Shown piece by piece: positions 53,028-62,940 of a stretch of 64,000 nt of DNA. Below the pieces are notes generated by a model that worked only from the letters and a program-made list of their open reading frames with translations, did no database searches and had not been told where the DNA came from. The position numbers were made by a program, and so were the translations under genes. Numbering within the stretch: the stretch's first letter is position 1; every line of letters starts with the position of its first letter. The DNA comes from Flavobacterium sp. LC2016-13 (GTDB lineage: Bacteria; Bacteroidota; Bacteroidia; Flavobacteriales; Flavobacteriaceae), in contig NZ_WMDQ01000002.1 in assembly GCF_009707955.1 (NCBI RefSeq), positions 124,001 to 188,000 of the forward strand, written 5' to 3'.

Positions 53028-55271
53028 TTATTTGGCATTAAACGTATAATTGTAAATAAAGATTACCGATACTTTTAAACCATTAGAATTTATAACGCTA
53101 AATTTACCATTTAAATCTTTACTTAAACCTTCCATCAATTGCATTCCAAGCGAATCGTATTTTTCGACCTCAATTTCTCCTTCAATTCCAATTCCGTTAT
53201 CAGCAATTTCAAGCATAAAATAATCATCACGAAAATGTTTTAATGCAATCGAAATGGTTCCCTTTTTTCCATCCGTAAAAGCATATTTAATTGCATTTGT
53301 AATGGCTTCATTTAAAATTAAACCAATCGGAACTGCTTGCGAAACATGCATTTCTATATTTTCAACATCAACAACAAAGTTAAAATTTGTTTTGTAACTG
53401 TCTTTTAAATAACTGATAAGTTCCTTAACATATTCCTGCATTTTAATACACGAAAGTCCTTCTGACTGATACAATCGTTGATGAATCATAGACATCGAAT
53501 TAATTCGGTTTTGACTGTCTTTTATGGCATTTACCGCAGATTCATCTTTAAGATAATTAGATTGCGTGTTCAATAAACTCATGACGACCTGCAAATTATT
53601 TTTTACCCGATGATGAATTTCCTTCAAAAGCCATTCTTTTTCCTGAATAACATTCTGGAGCAATTTATTTTTCTTCTGAATTCTATCCTGGCTAATCTGA
53701 AGGTTTTTGTTGCTTTCTTTTTTGTTTTGATATCCTCTAAAAATTAAACCTGTAATAATAAGTACCAAAATCAGAATGACTCCCGCGATAATCTTTTCGG
53801 TTTTATCCTTTTCTATTTTAGTTCTTTGCAGATCGCTTTCCTGAGTTAATAATTTAATGTCTTTGTCTTTTTTATCCGTTTCATATTTGATCTGCAAATT
53901 CGAAATCTGATACGACTTCACTTCATTAAAAAGCCTGTCTTTTGTTTTTTGATAATTTTTAAGATGTTTGATCGCGTTTAAATAATTGCCTGTTGCAGAA
54001 TCTATTTTAAACTCCATTAAATGCACATTTATAAGCATATTAACATCTTTCATTACAGTTCCTAACTTTCTGTTCTCGGCCAGGTATTTTGATGCTAACG
54101 GATAATTTTTAATCTTACATAAATGATTTATTATCGTATTATTTATTTCAAGATTAGAGAATTCAGGAAAAAAATTTCTTTTTGATTTCTGAATTTCGAT
54201 AAGAGACTTGCAGTATTTATCAGCCAGTGTTAGCCATCCTAATTCATCATAAAGCGTTATATGGCAAATGTTAAACCACATTTCATCCCGAAAATCTTTT
54301 ATTTTTTCGTTTTTCACCGCAGTATCTAAAAAACTTATAGCTTCTTTTTTTCTTCCCAGTTTCAGTAAATCTTTTATGATGAAATTAGCGTTGTAAAAAG
54401 GATAAAATTCTGAGTATATTTTCGAACTATATTCATACGCTTTCAGATGATATTTTAATGCCAATTCATAGTTTGCCATATTATAATACGCATAACCCAA
54501 ATTGGTATAATCCTCAGTCAAAAAGAAATAATCTTTAATTTTTTCACCGTATTTTATTGATATTAAGCCATATTCTATTCCTTCAGGATACAAACCCAAT
54601 CTCAAATAAGTAGAAAATAACTGACTGTATAAATTTTGTAAATCAGTATAACCTATTGCTTTATAAAGAGCTTTTGCTTCATTAAATTTTTCAAGAGATT
54701 CCTTAAAATTTCCCATCATATTATAATGACCGCCATAATAGACCAGAATATCGGCAATTTGTCTTTTAGAACCTCCTTTTTCAGCCGCATCAAGTGCTTT
54801 CGCAACAATTTTTATTCTTGTATTAATGCCAGAATTATCAAACTCATAATAATTACTCAGTTCCCGATAAGCTTCGGCCTCGAGCCAGAAATTTTTATTT
54901 TCCCTCGCAATTTTAAAAGCCTTTGCAAGTTGTTTTTTTCCTTTATCAGTATGTCCGCCTTCACGATAAATTTGAGAATATAAAATATAGCTCATCCATT
55001 TTCCGCGATTGAAATTTATTTTATTCGTTAATAATTCAGCTTCTCTGGCAAAAACATAACTACTGTCCATATCAGCTTTTTCTTCGCCAACTTTTGTAAC
55101 ATAATATAAACTTAAAGTTTGCAGTTTCAGAACCCGAATCGTATCGTTTAGTTTTGTTTTTAATTCAATTTTTATAGCATCACTTTTTTTCTTAGACAAA
55201 GGCTGCGCCCAAACATTTAAGCTGAATTGCAGTATAAAAATTAAAAGAAATGTTCTAAATAAATGATACAT
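53028..55271 (-). CDS. TPR sensor kinase of the HisKA_2 type
   Basis: 747 residues. A signal peptide (ending VWAQPLS) is followed by about ten TPR-like repeats (60-440), a coiled coil, one membrane helix (IIAGVILILVLIITGLIF), and HisKA_2 with EIHHRVKNNLQVVMSLLNTQ. HATPase_c follows (LILNEAITNAIKYAF, IADNGIGIEG, SLGMQLMEGLSKDLNG). The kinase core closely resembles that of the protein at 59460-60365. No regulator adjoins, so it may act on a distant LytTR or other receiver. Confidence 0.92.
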   Translation of the reverse strand: MYHLFRTFLLIFILQFSLNVWAQPLSKKKSDAIKIELKTKLNDTIRVLKLQTLSLYYVTKVGEEKADMDSSYVFAREAELLTNKINFNRGKWMSYILYSQIYREGGHTDKGKKQLAKAFKIARENKNFWLEAEAYRELSNYYEFDNSGINTRIKIVAKALDAAEKGGSKRQIADILVYYGGHYNMMGNFKESLEKFNEAKALYKAIGYTDLQNLYSQLFSTYLRLGLYPEGIEYGLISIKYGEKIKDYFFLTEDYTNLGYAYYNMANYELALKYHLKAYEYSSKIYSEFYPFYNANFIIKDLLKLGRKKEAISFLDTAVKNEKIKDFRDEMWFNICHITLYDELGWLTLADKYCKSLIEIQKSKRNFFPEFSNLEINNTIINHLCKIKNYPLASKYLAENRKLGTVMKDVNMLINVHLMEFKIDSATGNYLNAIKHLKNYQKTKDRLFNEVKSYQISNLQIKYETDKKDKDIKLLTQESDLQRTKIEKDKTEKIIAGVILILVLIITGLIFRGYQNKKESNKNLQISQDRIQKKNKLLQNVIQEKEWLLKEIHHRVKNNLQVVMSLLNTQSNYLKDESAVNAIKDSQNRINSMSMIHQRLYQSEGLSCIKMQEYVKELISYLKDSYKTNFNFVVDVENIEMHVSQAVPIGLILNEAITNAIKYAFTDGKKGTISIALKHFRDDYFMLEIADNGIGIEGEIEVEKYDSLGMQLMEGLSKDLNGKFSVINSNGLKVSVIFIYNYTFNAK

Positions 55272-55745
55272 AAATGGTTCAGCTGAATTTTAAAGGAAAT
55301 TCATATTATTAATTCAGGAAAAGTGTTTTTAGATGAAATAAATAAGCTTTTTTAGAAGTGAAACCTAATTATTACAGGAAACAAAACTAGGTCATTTTTT
55401 CTTTAGAATTCATGCTTAAACAAGAACTTAACGATAATTATCTTTTTAATATTTCAAACGAATAAAAATAAAGTATTATTAAAAATGAAGTTAATTTTTA
55501 AATAATAAAAAATCAGAAAGCCGTATCAAAAATATTTCCTAAAATCAACGCTTTTATCAAACCTGAAAAAGATTGAATTGATCTGTTTAAATCTCTTCAT
55601 TTAATAAATAACTTCAGGAATTAACGATATTTCGTAAATTGAAATCGGTTAAAAAACGATAAAATACTTGTATAATAACTACTTAAAAGTTTAGGTATCT
55701 TTATTGCTTATGCACGATCATCATTAAACAATAAATAATTTTAGT
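55272..55745. other. Intergenic region, 474 bp
   Basis: AT-rich divergent spacer. TATCTTTA at 55696-55703 is one base from the -7 consensus and 42 bp before the amidohydrolase ATG. No gene or stable hairpin recognised. Confidence 0.45.
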
Positions 55746-57641
55746 ATGAAAGCAGATATTATTTTATTCAACGGGAAAGTACATTCTTTCACGGCAATTA
55801 ATAAAAACGCTACGGCTGTCGCCATAAAGGATGGAAAATTTATTATTGTTGGTAATGATGCCGAAGTATTAGAATACAGCGATGCCGATACTAAAATTAT
55901 AGATTTAAAGCAAAAAAGAGTTGTTCCCGGAATAAACGATTCGCATATTCATTTAATTCGTGGCGGCTTAAATTATAACCTTGAATTGCGTTGGGACGGT
56001 GTTCCTTCGTTAGCAGATGCAATGCGAATGCTGAAAGAACAAGTTGATCGAACGCCATCGCCGCAATGGGTGCGTGTAGTAGGAGGCTGGTCTGAGTTTC
56101 AGTTTGCAGAAAGACGTATGCCAACGCTCGAGGAAATTAATGCAATTGCTCCCGAAACTCCGGTTTTTATATTGCATTTGTACGATCGTGCTTTTTTAAA
56201 CCGTGCTGCACTAAAAGTAATTGGTTTTACAAAAGATACGCCTGCACCACAAGGCGGAGTAATTCAAAAAGATGCAAAAGGCGAACCAACAGGTTTAATT
56301 ATTGCGTCGCCAAACGCCATGATTTTGTATTCGACATTGGCAAAAGGCCCAAAACTTTCTTATGAGCATCAGATTAATTCTACGCGTCATTATATGAAAG
56401 AATTAAATCGTTTTGGAATTACAAGTGTGATTGATGCCGGAGGCGGATTTCAGAATTTTCCCGATGATTATAAAGTTGTAAATGAGCTAAATGAAAAAGA
56501 ACAATTAACCGTTCGTATCGCTTATAACTTGTTTACACAACGTCCAAAACAAGAGTTTGAAGATTTTGACGAATGGATTCAGGAAGTAAAATTATATCAG
56601 GGCGATGATATGTACCGTCATAACGGAGCAGGAGAAATGTTGGTTTTTTCGGCAGCAGATTTTGAGGATTTTCTGCAACCAAGACCAGATCTTCCTGAAA
56701 ACATGGAAGCTGAATTAGAAAAAGTAATTCGTTTATTGGTTGCAAATCGTTGGCCTTTCAGGCTTCATGCAACGTATAACGAAAGCATAACACGATTTTT
56801 GAATGTATTTGAAAAAGTAAACAAAGAAATTCCGTTTAACGATTTACCGTGGATATTTGACCACGCCGAAACAATTGACGAGCGCAACATGGAAAGGGTA
56901 AAAGCGCTTGGCGGCGGAATCGCAATACAAAGCAGAATGGCGTATCAGGGTGAATATTTTACAGATCGTTACGGTGCAAAAGCCGCTGAAAATACGCCAC
57001 CAATCAAAAAAATGCTGGAAATGGAAATTCCTGTAGGCGGAGGTTCTGATGCTACAAGAGTTAGCAGTTACAATCCGTGGGTTTCAATGTATTGGCTTAC
57101 AGTTGGTAAAACCGTTGGAGGATTGCAATTGTATAACGAAAGCCGTTTAAGCCGTGACACCGCTCTACAGCTATATACAAGAGGAAGCGCCTGGTTTTCG
57201 CAGGAACAAAATAAAAAAGGAGATATTCAAAACGGAATGCTTGCCGATCTTGCCGTTTTGGATCGTGATTATTTTTCTGTTGATGACGAAGATATCAAAA
57301 ACATAGAATCAGTTCTAACCGTTGTTGACGGAAAAATCGTGTACGCAAAAGGTGATTTTTCATCGTTTTCACCGCCATCAGTTCCCATACTTCCGGATTG
57401 GTCGCCAACCAATATTTACAACGGATATTACCACGCAGAATCGCATAATAAAAGTGCGATCGACCTTCAATTAAATAAATCAAATTCGGTAATAAACAAT
57501 GCTTCTGCACAAATTCATTGTTGTTCAGGAAGTTGTGACGTTCACGCTCACGATCATAATGCGGCGCGATTAAGCAATATTCCTGTAAACAATTACAATG
57601 CTTTTTGGGGCGCTTTAGGATGTTCATGTTTTGCTTTTTAA
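55746..57641 (+). CDS. Amidohydrolase (YtcJ-like) with Cys/His-rich tail
   Basis: 631 residues. The metal-binding HxH is H67/H69 (GINDSHIHL). Further motifs are FRLHATYNE, IFDHAETID and GGGSDATRVSSYNPW. ADLAVLDRDYF and VVDGKIVYAKGDF close the composite beta domain. After about residue 585 a tail is unusual: IHCCSGSCDVHAHDHNA then LGCSCFAF, with five cysteines and three histidines, possibly a metal-binding site or cluster. Substrate unknown. DoxX follows after 12 bp and is likely co-transcribed. Confidence 0.87.
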   Translation: MKADIILFNGKVHSFTAINKNATAVAIKDGKFIIVGNDAEVLEYSDADTKIIDLKQKRVVPGINDSHIHLIRGGLNYNLELRWDGVPSLADAMRMLKEQVDRTPSPQWVRVVGGWSEFQFAERRMPTLEEINAIAPETPVFILHLYDRAFLNRAALKVIGFTKDTPAPQGGVIQKDAKGEPTGLIIASPNAMILYSTLAKGPKLSYEHQINSTRHYMKELNRFGITSVIDAGGGFQNFPDDYKVVNELNEKEQLTVRIAYNLFTQRPKQEFEDFDEWIQEVKLYQGDDMYRHNGAGEMLVFSAADFEDFLQPRPDLPENMEAELEKVIRLLVANRWPFRLHATYNESITRFLNVFEKVNKEIPFNDLPWIFDHAETIDERNMERVKALGGGIAIQSRMAYQGEYFTDRYGAKAAENTPPIKKMLEMEIPVGGGSDATRVSSYNPWVSMYWLTVGKTVGGLQLYNESRLSRDTALQLYTRGSAWFSQEQNKKGDIQNGMLADLAVLDRDYFSVDDEDIKNIESVLTVVDGKIVYAKGDFSSFSPPSVPILPDWSPTNIYNGYYHAESHNKSAIDLQLNKSNSVINNASAQIHCCSGSCDVHAHDHNAARLSNIPVNNYNAFWGALGCSCFAF

Positions 57642-57653
57642 ATACATAAAAAA

Positions 57654-58082
57654 ATGGAAATAGTTAAATTATTGCTTTATTCAGATGTTGGAAGCGACAT
57701 CAATAACATCGCTTTATTGGTTTTTAGGATTTTAGTTGCTGTTGAATTGTTCAGAGTGCACGGAATGAAAAAATTCAGAATCGAAAACGGAGAACGCGAA
57801 CACGTGCCAAATCCGCTACATTTGCCGGAAAAACTAAACGGTTTAGTGGCCACATTTTCAGACACAGTTGTGCCTTTTTTTCTGATTTTAGGTTTAGGAA
57901 CGCGATTATTCATTTTACCAACAATTGGCGTTACGGCCGTTGGTTATTTTATCGTTCACAGAAAAGATTCTCTTGAAGTTAGAGATGTTCCGTACATATA
58001 CACCGTCACTTTGCTGTTTTTATTAGCATTAGGCGCAGGAACTTATTCCATAGATCATTATATTTTAACCCATTGCGTATAA
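57654..58082 (+). CDS. DoxX-family membrane protein
   Basis: 142 residues with four membrane helices. It has LVFRILVAVELFRVHGMKKF and FLILGLGTRLFILPTIGVTA, the DoxX layout. In other bacteria DoxX proteins join redox enzymes at the membrane (for example CatD with the ring-cleaving CatE of B. subtilis). It lies in an operon with the amidohydrolase upstream. Confidence 0.82.
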   Translation: MEIVKLLLYSDVGSDINNIALLVFRILVAVELFRVHGMKKFRIENGEREHVPNPLHLPEKLNGLVATFSDTVVPFFLILGLGTRLFILPTIGVTAVGYFIVHRKDSLEVRDVPYIYTVTLLFLLALGAGTYSIDHYILTHCV

Positions 58083-58084
58083 TT

Positions 58085-58222
58085 TTTAAACACATAGAAA
58101 CATAGGTTTTATTGTTTGAAAAAAGAATAAAATATGAAACTAGTTTCCACACATAGCTATATGAATTAATGCAAGTGAAACGCCTTTAAACGCAAACCTG
58201 ACTATGTCTCTATGTGTTTAAA
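58085..58222. repeat. Dispersed repeat family A, copy 2
   Basis: The arms TTTAAACACATAGA (58085-58098) and TCTATGTGTTTAAA (58209-58222) are perfect 14-bp inverted repeats. The core CATAGCTATATG ... GCAAGTGAAACGCCT matches the copies at 14460-14580 and 61886-61963. Confidence 0.75.
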
Positions 58223-58275
58223 AAAAGATCACAATCCCAAGTTATTTTAAATTCATTATAAAACCCCAACAAATC

Positions 58276-58749
58276 ATGCAAACCCAAATCGGAATCAAAC
58301 AAGAAAACCTTTCAAAAACTGCACATTCATTATGCAAGATATTAGCAGATGAATTTATTTTGTATACCAAAACCAGAAAAGCACACTGGAATGTAGAAGG
58401 TGATGATTTCTACAACAAACACTTATTTTTTGAAGAACAATACAATCAGGTTGATGAAATAATTGACGGAGTGGCAGAAAGAATCAGAATGTTAGGACAT
58501 TACGCGCCGGCAACATTAAAAGAATTTCTTGAACTAACACACCTTTCAGAACAAGTAAAAGAAAAAAATGACAGCAAAGGATTTATAAAAGAACTTTTGA
58601 TTGATCATGAAAGCATTATTATTCACTTGCGTGAAAATATTACTGTTTATGCTAATGAATATCAGGATTTAGGAACAAGCGATTATATAACAGGTTTGAT
58701 GGAAACACACGAAAAAATGGCCTGGATGTTACGTTCACATTTAAAATAA
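58276..58749 (+). CDS. dps: Dps ferritin-like DNA-protection protein
   Basis: 157 residues. The Dps ferroxidase pattern is clear: KAHWNVEGDDFYNKHLFFEE (H37, H49) followed by VDEIIDGVAERIRMLG. The end MEGH-type region (METHEKMAWMLRSHLK) is also present. Dps oligomers store iron and shield DNA during starvation and peroxide stress. It is 5 bp before the DUF1275 gene. Confidence 0.95.
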   Translation: MQTQIGIKQENLSKTAHSLCKILADEFILYTKTRKAHWNVEGDDFYNKHLFFEEQYNQVDEIIDGVAERIRMLGHYAPATLKEFLELTHLSEQVKEKNDSKGFIKELLIDHESIIIHLRENITVYANEYQDLGTSDYITGLMETHEKMAWMLRSHLK

Positions 58750-58754
58750 AAACT

Positions 58755-59438
58755 ATGGAGCAGCCTAAAAACATTTGGTATATTACTTTGCTACTAACTT
58801 GCATTGCAGGATATTGCGACACATTGACTTTTGTTGCGGCAGACAATTTATTCTCAGCACACGTAACGGGCAACTTTATTGTGTTTGCCTATCAAATCAT
58901 TAATGGAGACGATATAAATGCGTGGGTAAAATTGCTGACGTTTCCGGTCTTCATTATTTCGGTAATGATTGGCGGCTATATCGCATCAAAATCAACAGTA
59001 AAATATAAAATATTATTTTGGGAAGGCTGTATTTTACTGCTTAGCGGAGTATTTGCAGTTGTGTTCCATTACTTACATATTACAAGTACCTGGTCGTTAT
59101 ATTTTACAGCCATGATAATAGTTTTTGCAATGGGTTTACAAAATGCGTTTGGCAAGCTTTTTAGCAAAGAAACGCACGGCCCAACAACCATGATGACAGG
59201 AAACGTAACGCAGGCTTCGCTTGATATTGGGATTTTACTAAAAACAAAATTTACCGATTTAAGCAGTAAAGAAAGCTTTAAAAAACAATTTGTTACCATT
59301 GGAGGTTTTTTAACCGGATGTTTTTTAGGCGCAATTGCCGGAAAAAAATGGGGTTTAATACCTGTTTTATTACCGGGAGTTATCATGGTTTTATGCTACT
59401 TAAAAAACAGCCATGTAAAAACAGAAACAAAGTTATGA
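58755..59438 (+). CDS. DUF1275 (YoaK-type) membrane protein
   Basis: 227 residues with about six membrane helices. It has the DUF1275 opening TCIAGYCDTLTFVAA, HVTGNFIVF, and the later MGLQNAFGKLFSKETHGPTT and MTGNVTQASLD. Function of the family is not known. It is co-transcribed with dps (5-bp gap), suggesting a stress context. Confidence 0.87.
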   Translation: MEQPKNIWYITLLLTCIAGYCDTLTFVAADNLFSAHVTGNFIVFAYQIINGDDINAWVKLLTFPVFIISVMIGGYIASKSTVKYKILFWEGCILLLSGVFAVVFHYLHITSTWSLYFTAMIIVFAMGLQNAFGKLFSKETHGPTTMMTGNVTQASLDIGILLKTKFTDLSSKESFKKQFVTIGGFLTGCFLGAIAGKKWGLIPVLLPGVIMVLCYLKNSHVKTETKL

Positions 59439-59459
59439 GTTGAATAAATTGCTGTAACA

Positions 59460-60365
59460 ATGTATAAAGAAGATTTTTTAAGAAAAAAATATCTGCATTT
59501 TTGGCTCGTGATTTTGTTGCTGGTCACGAACCAAAATTTCTCTATGCATAACAATGGCGTAAAATTTACTGCAAACCAAATCGTTTTATCACAAAAAGTT
59601 GTAAAACATAATTTCGTTGTAATTCTTGTGTTTCTGTTTGTAATTTTTGTGCTGTTATTTTTTTGTTATAAATCTAAAAACCGAATCAATAAGGATCTTT
59701 CATTAAAACAAGAGCAAATTAATGAGCAAAATATAAGCCTAAAAAAGTTACTTTTGGATAAAGAATGGTTATTAAAAGAACTTCATGATCGCGTAAAAAA
59801 CAATTTGCAAATCGTGATTAGCCTTTTAAACACACAATCGGCCTATCTTGATAATAAAGAAGCGCTTTTGGCCATACAAAACAGCCAAAACAGAATGTAT
59901 GTGATGGCTATTATTCATCAAAAATTATATCAAAATGAGAATTTGTCTACGATTGATATGAATTGGTACATTCCGGAACTGGCAAATTATTTAAAAAACG
60001 TTTTTGATACCGATAATAAAATAGCTTATAATCTGGATATCGAAAGTGTCGAATTAGATGTAGTTCAGGCCATTCCGCTAGGATTAATTTTGAATGAAGC
60101 CATAGTAAACGCGATTCAATATGCGTATCCAAAAGTAGACAGAGGAGCGATTGATATTCAGCTCAGGAAAATAAAAGAAGAAGAATATCAGTTAATAATT
60201 TCAGACCATGGAGCAGGAGTTCCTGATGATTTCGATTTTAAAAACAGAAACACATTTGGGATAAATCTAATGCAGGGTTTAATTACCCAACTCGAAGGCA
60301 CATTTACGATTGAGAAGAAAAACGGACTTTCGATTATAATACATTTTAAAAAAGCAGCAAATTAA
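59460..60365 (+). CDS. HisKA_2 sensor kinase paired with a sigma-54 activator
   Basis: 301 residues. Two hydrophobic segments (about 12-24 and 52-69) flank a very short periplasmic part. The HisKA_2 motif is KELHDRVKNNLQIVISLLNT with H109. HATPase_c has LILNEAIVNAIQYAY, SDHGAGVPDDF and FGINLMQGLITQLEG. It has no sensor domain to speak of. The response-regulator gene starts 7 bp later. The kinase core is close to that of 53028-55271. Confidence 0.9.
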   Translation: MYKEDFLRKKYLHFWLVILLLVTNQNFSMHNNGVKFTANQIVLSQKVVKHNFVVILVFLFVIFVLLFFCYKSKNRINKDLSLKQEQINEQNISLKKLLLDKEWLLKELHDRVKNNLQIVISLLNTQSAYLDNKEALLAIQNSQNRMYVMAIIHQKLYQNENLSTIDMNWYIPELANYLKNVFDTDNKIAYNLDIESVELDVVQAIPLGLILNEAIVNAIQYAYPKVDRGAIDIQLRKIKEEEYQLIISDHGAGVPDDFDFKNRNTFGINLMQGLITQLEGTFTIEKKNGLSIIIHFKKAAN

Positions 60366-60372
60366 AACAAGA

Positions 60373-61728
60373 ATGAAGGAGAAAATACTAATAGTTGAAG
60401 ATGAATTTATTGTTGCGAATGATTTGAAAATGATTCTCGTAAAATCCGGTTACGAAGTTTGTGGAATCGCCGCGTCTGTTGAAGAAGCCCGAATTTTAAT
60501 CGAAACAAAAAAACCAAATTGGGTATTATTAGACATTATACTGAAAGGCAATCTTACCGGAATTGACCTTGCTTGGGAATTAGAAAAAATGAAAATTCCG
60601 TTTTTATACATATCAGCAAATACAAATCATTCTATTCTAAATGCAGTAAAAGAAACCCAGCCGTATGGTTTTTTAGTAAAGCCATTTAGGGAGCGTGATT
60701 TGTTTGTGATGCTCGATATTGCCCGATATAAATACAGTGTGGAAAATGGAAATAAACTAGCGAATCTTGCTTCAAAAGGAAATAAAAATCTCGATATAAT
60801 TGGTAAAAACAAGAAACTCGTCGATTTAATGCAGAAAATCGAGATTGTGGCGCCAACAGAAACTTCTGTAATGATTTTGGGAGAAAGCGGAACAGGGAAA
60901 GAAAAAATTGCCAATTTAATTCATTCTTTATCAGCTAAAAAAGCAAAACCTTTAGTCGTTGTAAATTGTGCAGCATTGCCGGAATCGCTTATAGAATCTG
61001 AGTTATTCGGACACGAAAAAGGCGCTTTTACGGGAGCTGATAATGTGCGAATAGGAAAATTTGAACAAGCCAATGGAGGAACTATTTTTCTGGATGAAAT
61101 AGGCGAATTGCCGTTAGATTCACAAGTAAAATTGTTGAGAGTTTTACAGGAAAAAGAAATTGAAAGACTTGGAAGCGAAAAAACGATTAAATTAGATGTT
61201 CGAATTATTGCCGCAACAAACAGATGTCTTCCTGATGAAGTTGCCGAAGGAAGATTTAGGTTAGACTTATATTACCGATTGAATGTTTTTCCGCTGGAAT
61301 TGCCCGCTTTACGCGACAGAAAAGAAGATATTGAAGATTTAGCGCATTATTTTCTGCAGAAATATGCTTTAAAATCGAAAAGGAATATTAAAAAAATATC
61401 AGCCAAAGCCTTGCAGCAATTGCAGGATTACGATTGGCCGGGAAATATTCGGGAACTCGAACATTTAGTAGAAAGAAGCGTTTTGATGGCGACAGAAAAC
61501 GAAATTAAAACATTTGATATTACAAGAGATTTTCCTGCTCCAAAAAAAGAAAATGACAGCGAAATTTTGTCGCTTGCAGATATGGAAAAGGAACATATTA
61601 TGAATGTGCTAAAAATAGCCGACGGAAAAGTTTTTGGTCCCGGCGGAGCAGCTGAAATACTCAAAATTTCGCCTTCGACATTGTATTCAAAAATGAAAAA
61701 ACTAAATATTAAACAAGGTTATTTTTAA
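60373..61728 (+). CDS. Sigma-54-dependent NtrC-family response regulator
   Basis: 451 residues. The receiver (1-120) has D54 (VLLDIIL) and lysine in FLVKPF. The AAA+ domain (about 138-375) has Walker A GESGTGKE, the sigma-54 contact motif GAFTGA (in ELFGHEKGAFTGAD), Walker B GGTIFLDEIGEL and the R-finger region. The Fis-type HTH ends it (GGAAEILKISPSTLYSKMKK). It activates sigma-54 promoters when phosphorylated, presumably by the kinase upstream. Confidence 0.95.
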   Translation: MKEKILIVEDEFIVANDLKMILVKSGYEVCGIAASVEEARILIETKKPNWVLLDIILKGNLTGIDLAWELEKMKIPFLYISANTNHSILNAVKETQPYGFLVKPFRERDLFVMLDIARYKYSVENGNKLANLASKGNKNLDIIGKNKKLVDLMQKIEIVAPTETSVMILGESGTGKEKIANLIHSLSAKKAKPLVVVNCAALPESLIESELFGHEKGAFTGADNVRIGKFEQANGGTIFLDEIGELPLDSQVKLLRVLQEKEIERLGSEKTIKLDVRIIAATNRCLPDEVAEGRFRLDLYYRLNVFPLELPALRDRKEDIEDLAHYFLQKYALKSKRNIKKISAKALQQLQDYDWPGNIRELEHLVERSVLMATENEIKTFDITRDFPAPKKENDSEILSLADMEKEHIMNVLKIADGKVFGPGGAAEILKISPSTLYSKMKKLNIKQGYF

Positions 61729-61753
61729 TTATGACAGCTTTTTCACAAAGCTT

Positions 61754-61852
61754 GTCATCCTGACGGAGGGACGATCACACTGGAATCTCTACAAAGATAG
61801 GCGATTTTCTGTATAGAGTTTCTTGAGGGGATTCCTCCTCCGTCAGAATAAC
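61754..61852. repeat. GTCATCCTGACGGAGG inverted-repeat element
   Basis: GTCATCCTGACGGAGG at 61754-61769 and CTCCTCCGTCAGAATAAC at 61835-61852 form imperfect terminal repeats of a roughly 100-bp element. It is analogous to the TGTGTCATTTCG family at 16730 but with a different end sequence. Confidence 0.65.
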
Positions 61853-61885
61853 AAAAAATGCACTGGAGCATATTTAAAATAGTAT

Positions 61886-61963
61886 TAGTTATGTGAATTT
61901 AAACAAGTAAAACGCCTTTTAACTATTTACAATAACTATGATTATGATTCTATGTGTTAAAAA
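61886..61963. repeat. Dispersed repeat family A, copy 3 (truncated)
   Basis: TTAGTTATGTGAATTTAAAC and AAGTAAAACGCCTTTTAAC match the core of copies 1 and 2, and the right end TTCTATGTGTTAAAAA is kept. The left arm is missing, so this copy looks truncated. Confidence 0.65.
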
Positions 61964-61993
61964 CAATTGCACTCAATATAAAACTATATAAAG

Positions 61994-62929
61994 ATGAAAG
62001 AAAAAATTCAGGGATTGCACCATATCACCGCAATCGCAAGCAATGCACAAGCTAATTATGATTTCTATACCAAAGTATTGGGGTTAAGAATGGTAAAAAA
62101 AACCGTAAATTTTGATGATCCGGGAACATATCATTTTTATTACGGAGATGAACACGGAACTCCCGGAACAATTTTAACCTTTTTTCCGTGGGAAGGAATC
62201 GGAAAAGGAAAAATTGGAAACGGACAAGCAACTGAAATTGGCTACGCAGTTCCCGAAGGAAGTTTAGAATTCTGGACAGAAAGATTCAAAAAACACAATG
62301 TAAGTTTTGGAGAACAATCAGAAAGATTTGGAGAAACATTTTTGCCTTTTACAGATCCGGATGGTTTGAATATCAGTTTAATTATTCCGAAAAAAGAAGA
62401 CAGCAGAATTGCTTTTGAAACCGAAGAAGTAAAGAAAAATGTTGGCACAAAAGGATTTCACAGCACCACTTTATCTTTAAAATCGATTGATAAAACAGCT
62501 AAAATTCTAACCGATATTTTTGGTTACGAATTAGTTTCGCAAGAAGCCAATAGATTTCGTTTTGCAACAAGTGCCGTAGAAAATGCTTCTATAATTGATT
62601 TGTTGGAGAGCCCAACGGGAACCAGCGGACAAAACGCTGCAGGAACGAACCATCACGTAGCGTTTAGAGTAGCTAATGAAGAGATTCAAATGGCTTTTCA
62701 CGAAAGAATTATGAGCGAAAATTTAGGAATTACACCAAAAATTGATCGCGATTATTTTTATTCGCTTTATTTTCGTGAACCGGGCGGCGTTCTTTTTGAA
62801 ATTGCAACAGACAATCCCGGTTTTACAGTTGATGAACCTTTGTCAGAATTAGGAACACATTTGAAACTGCCAAAACAACACGAGCCGTTAAGAGCCAGAA
62901 TTGAAGAAGTTTTACCAAAATTAATTTAA
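61994..62929 (+). CDS. Ring-cleaving dioxygenase-like VOC protein
   Basis: 311 residues with two glyoxalase/VOC halves. Metal ligands are expected at H in LHHITAIAS, H in GTNHHVAFRV and E in GGVLFEIATD. This is the MhqO-type group, which in B. subtilis handles hydroquinones and catechols. A paralogue starts at 63407. It is 11 bp before the GNAT-like gene. Substrate unknown. Confidence 0.88.
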   Translation: MKEKIQGLHHITAIASNAQANYDFYTKVLGLRMVKKTVNFDDPGTYHFYYGDEHGTPGTILTFFPWEGIGKGKIGNGQATEIGYAVPEGSLEFWTERFKKHNVSFGEQSERFGETFLPFTDPDGLNISLIIPKKEDSRIAFETEEVKKNVGTKGFHSTTLSLKSIDKTAKILTDIFGYELVSQEANRFRFATSAVENASIIDLLESPTGTSGQNAAGTNHHVAFRVANEEIQMAFHERIMSENLGITPKIDRDYFYSLYFREPGGVLFEIATDNPGFTVDEPLSELGTHLKLPKQHEPLRARIEEVLPKLI

Positions 62930-62940
62930 ATAAAGAAAAG

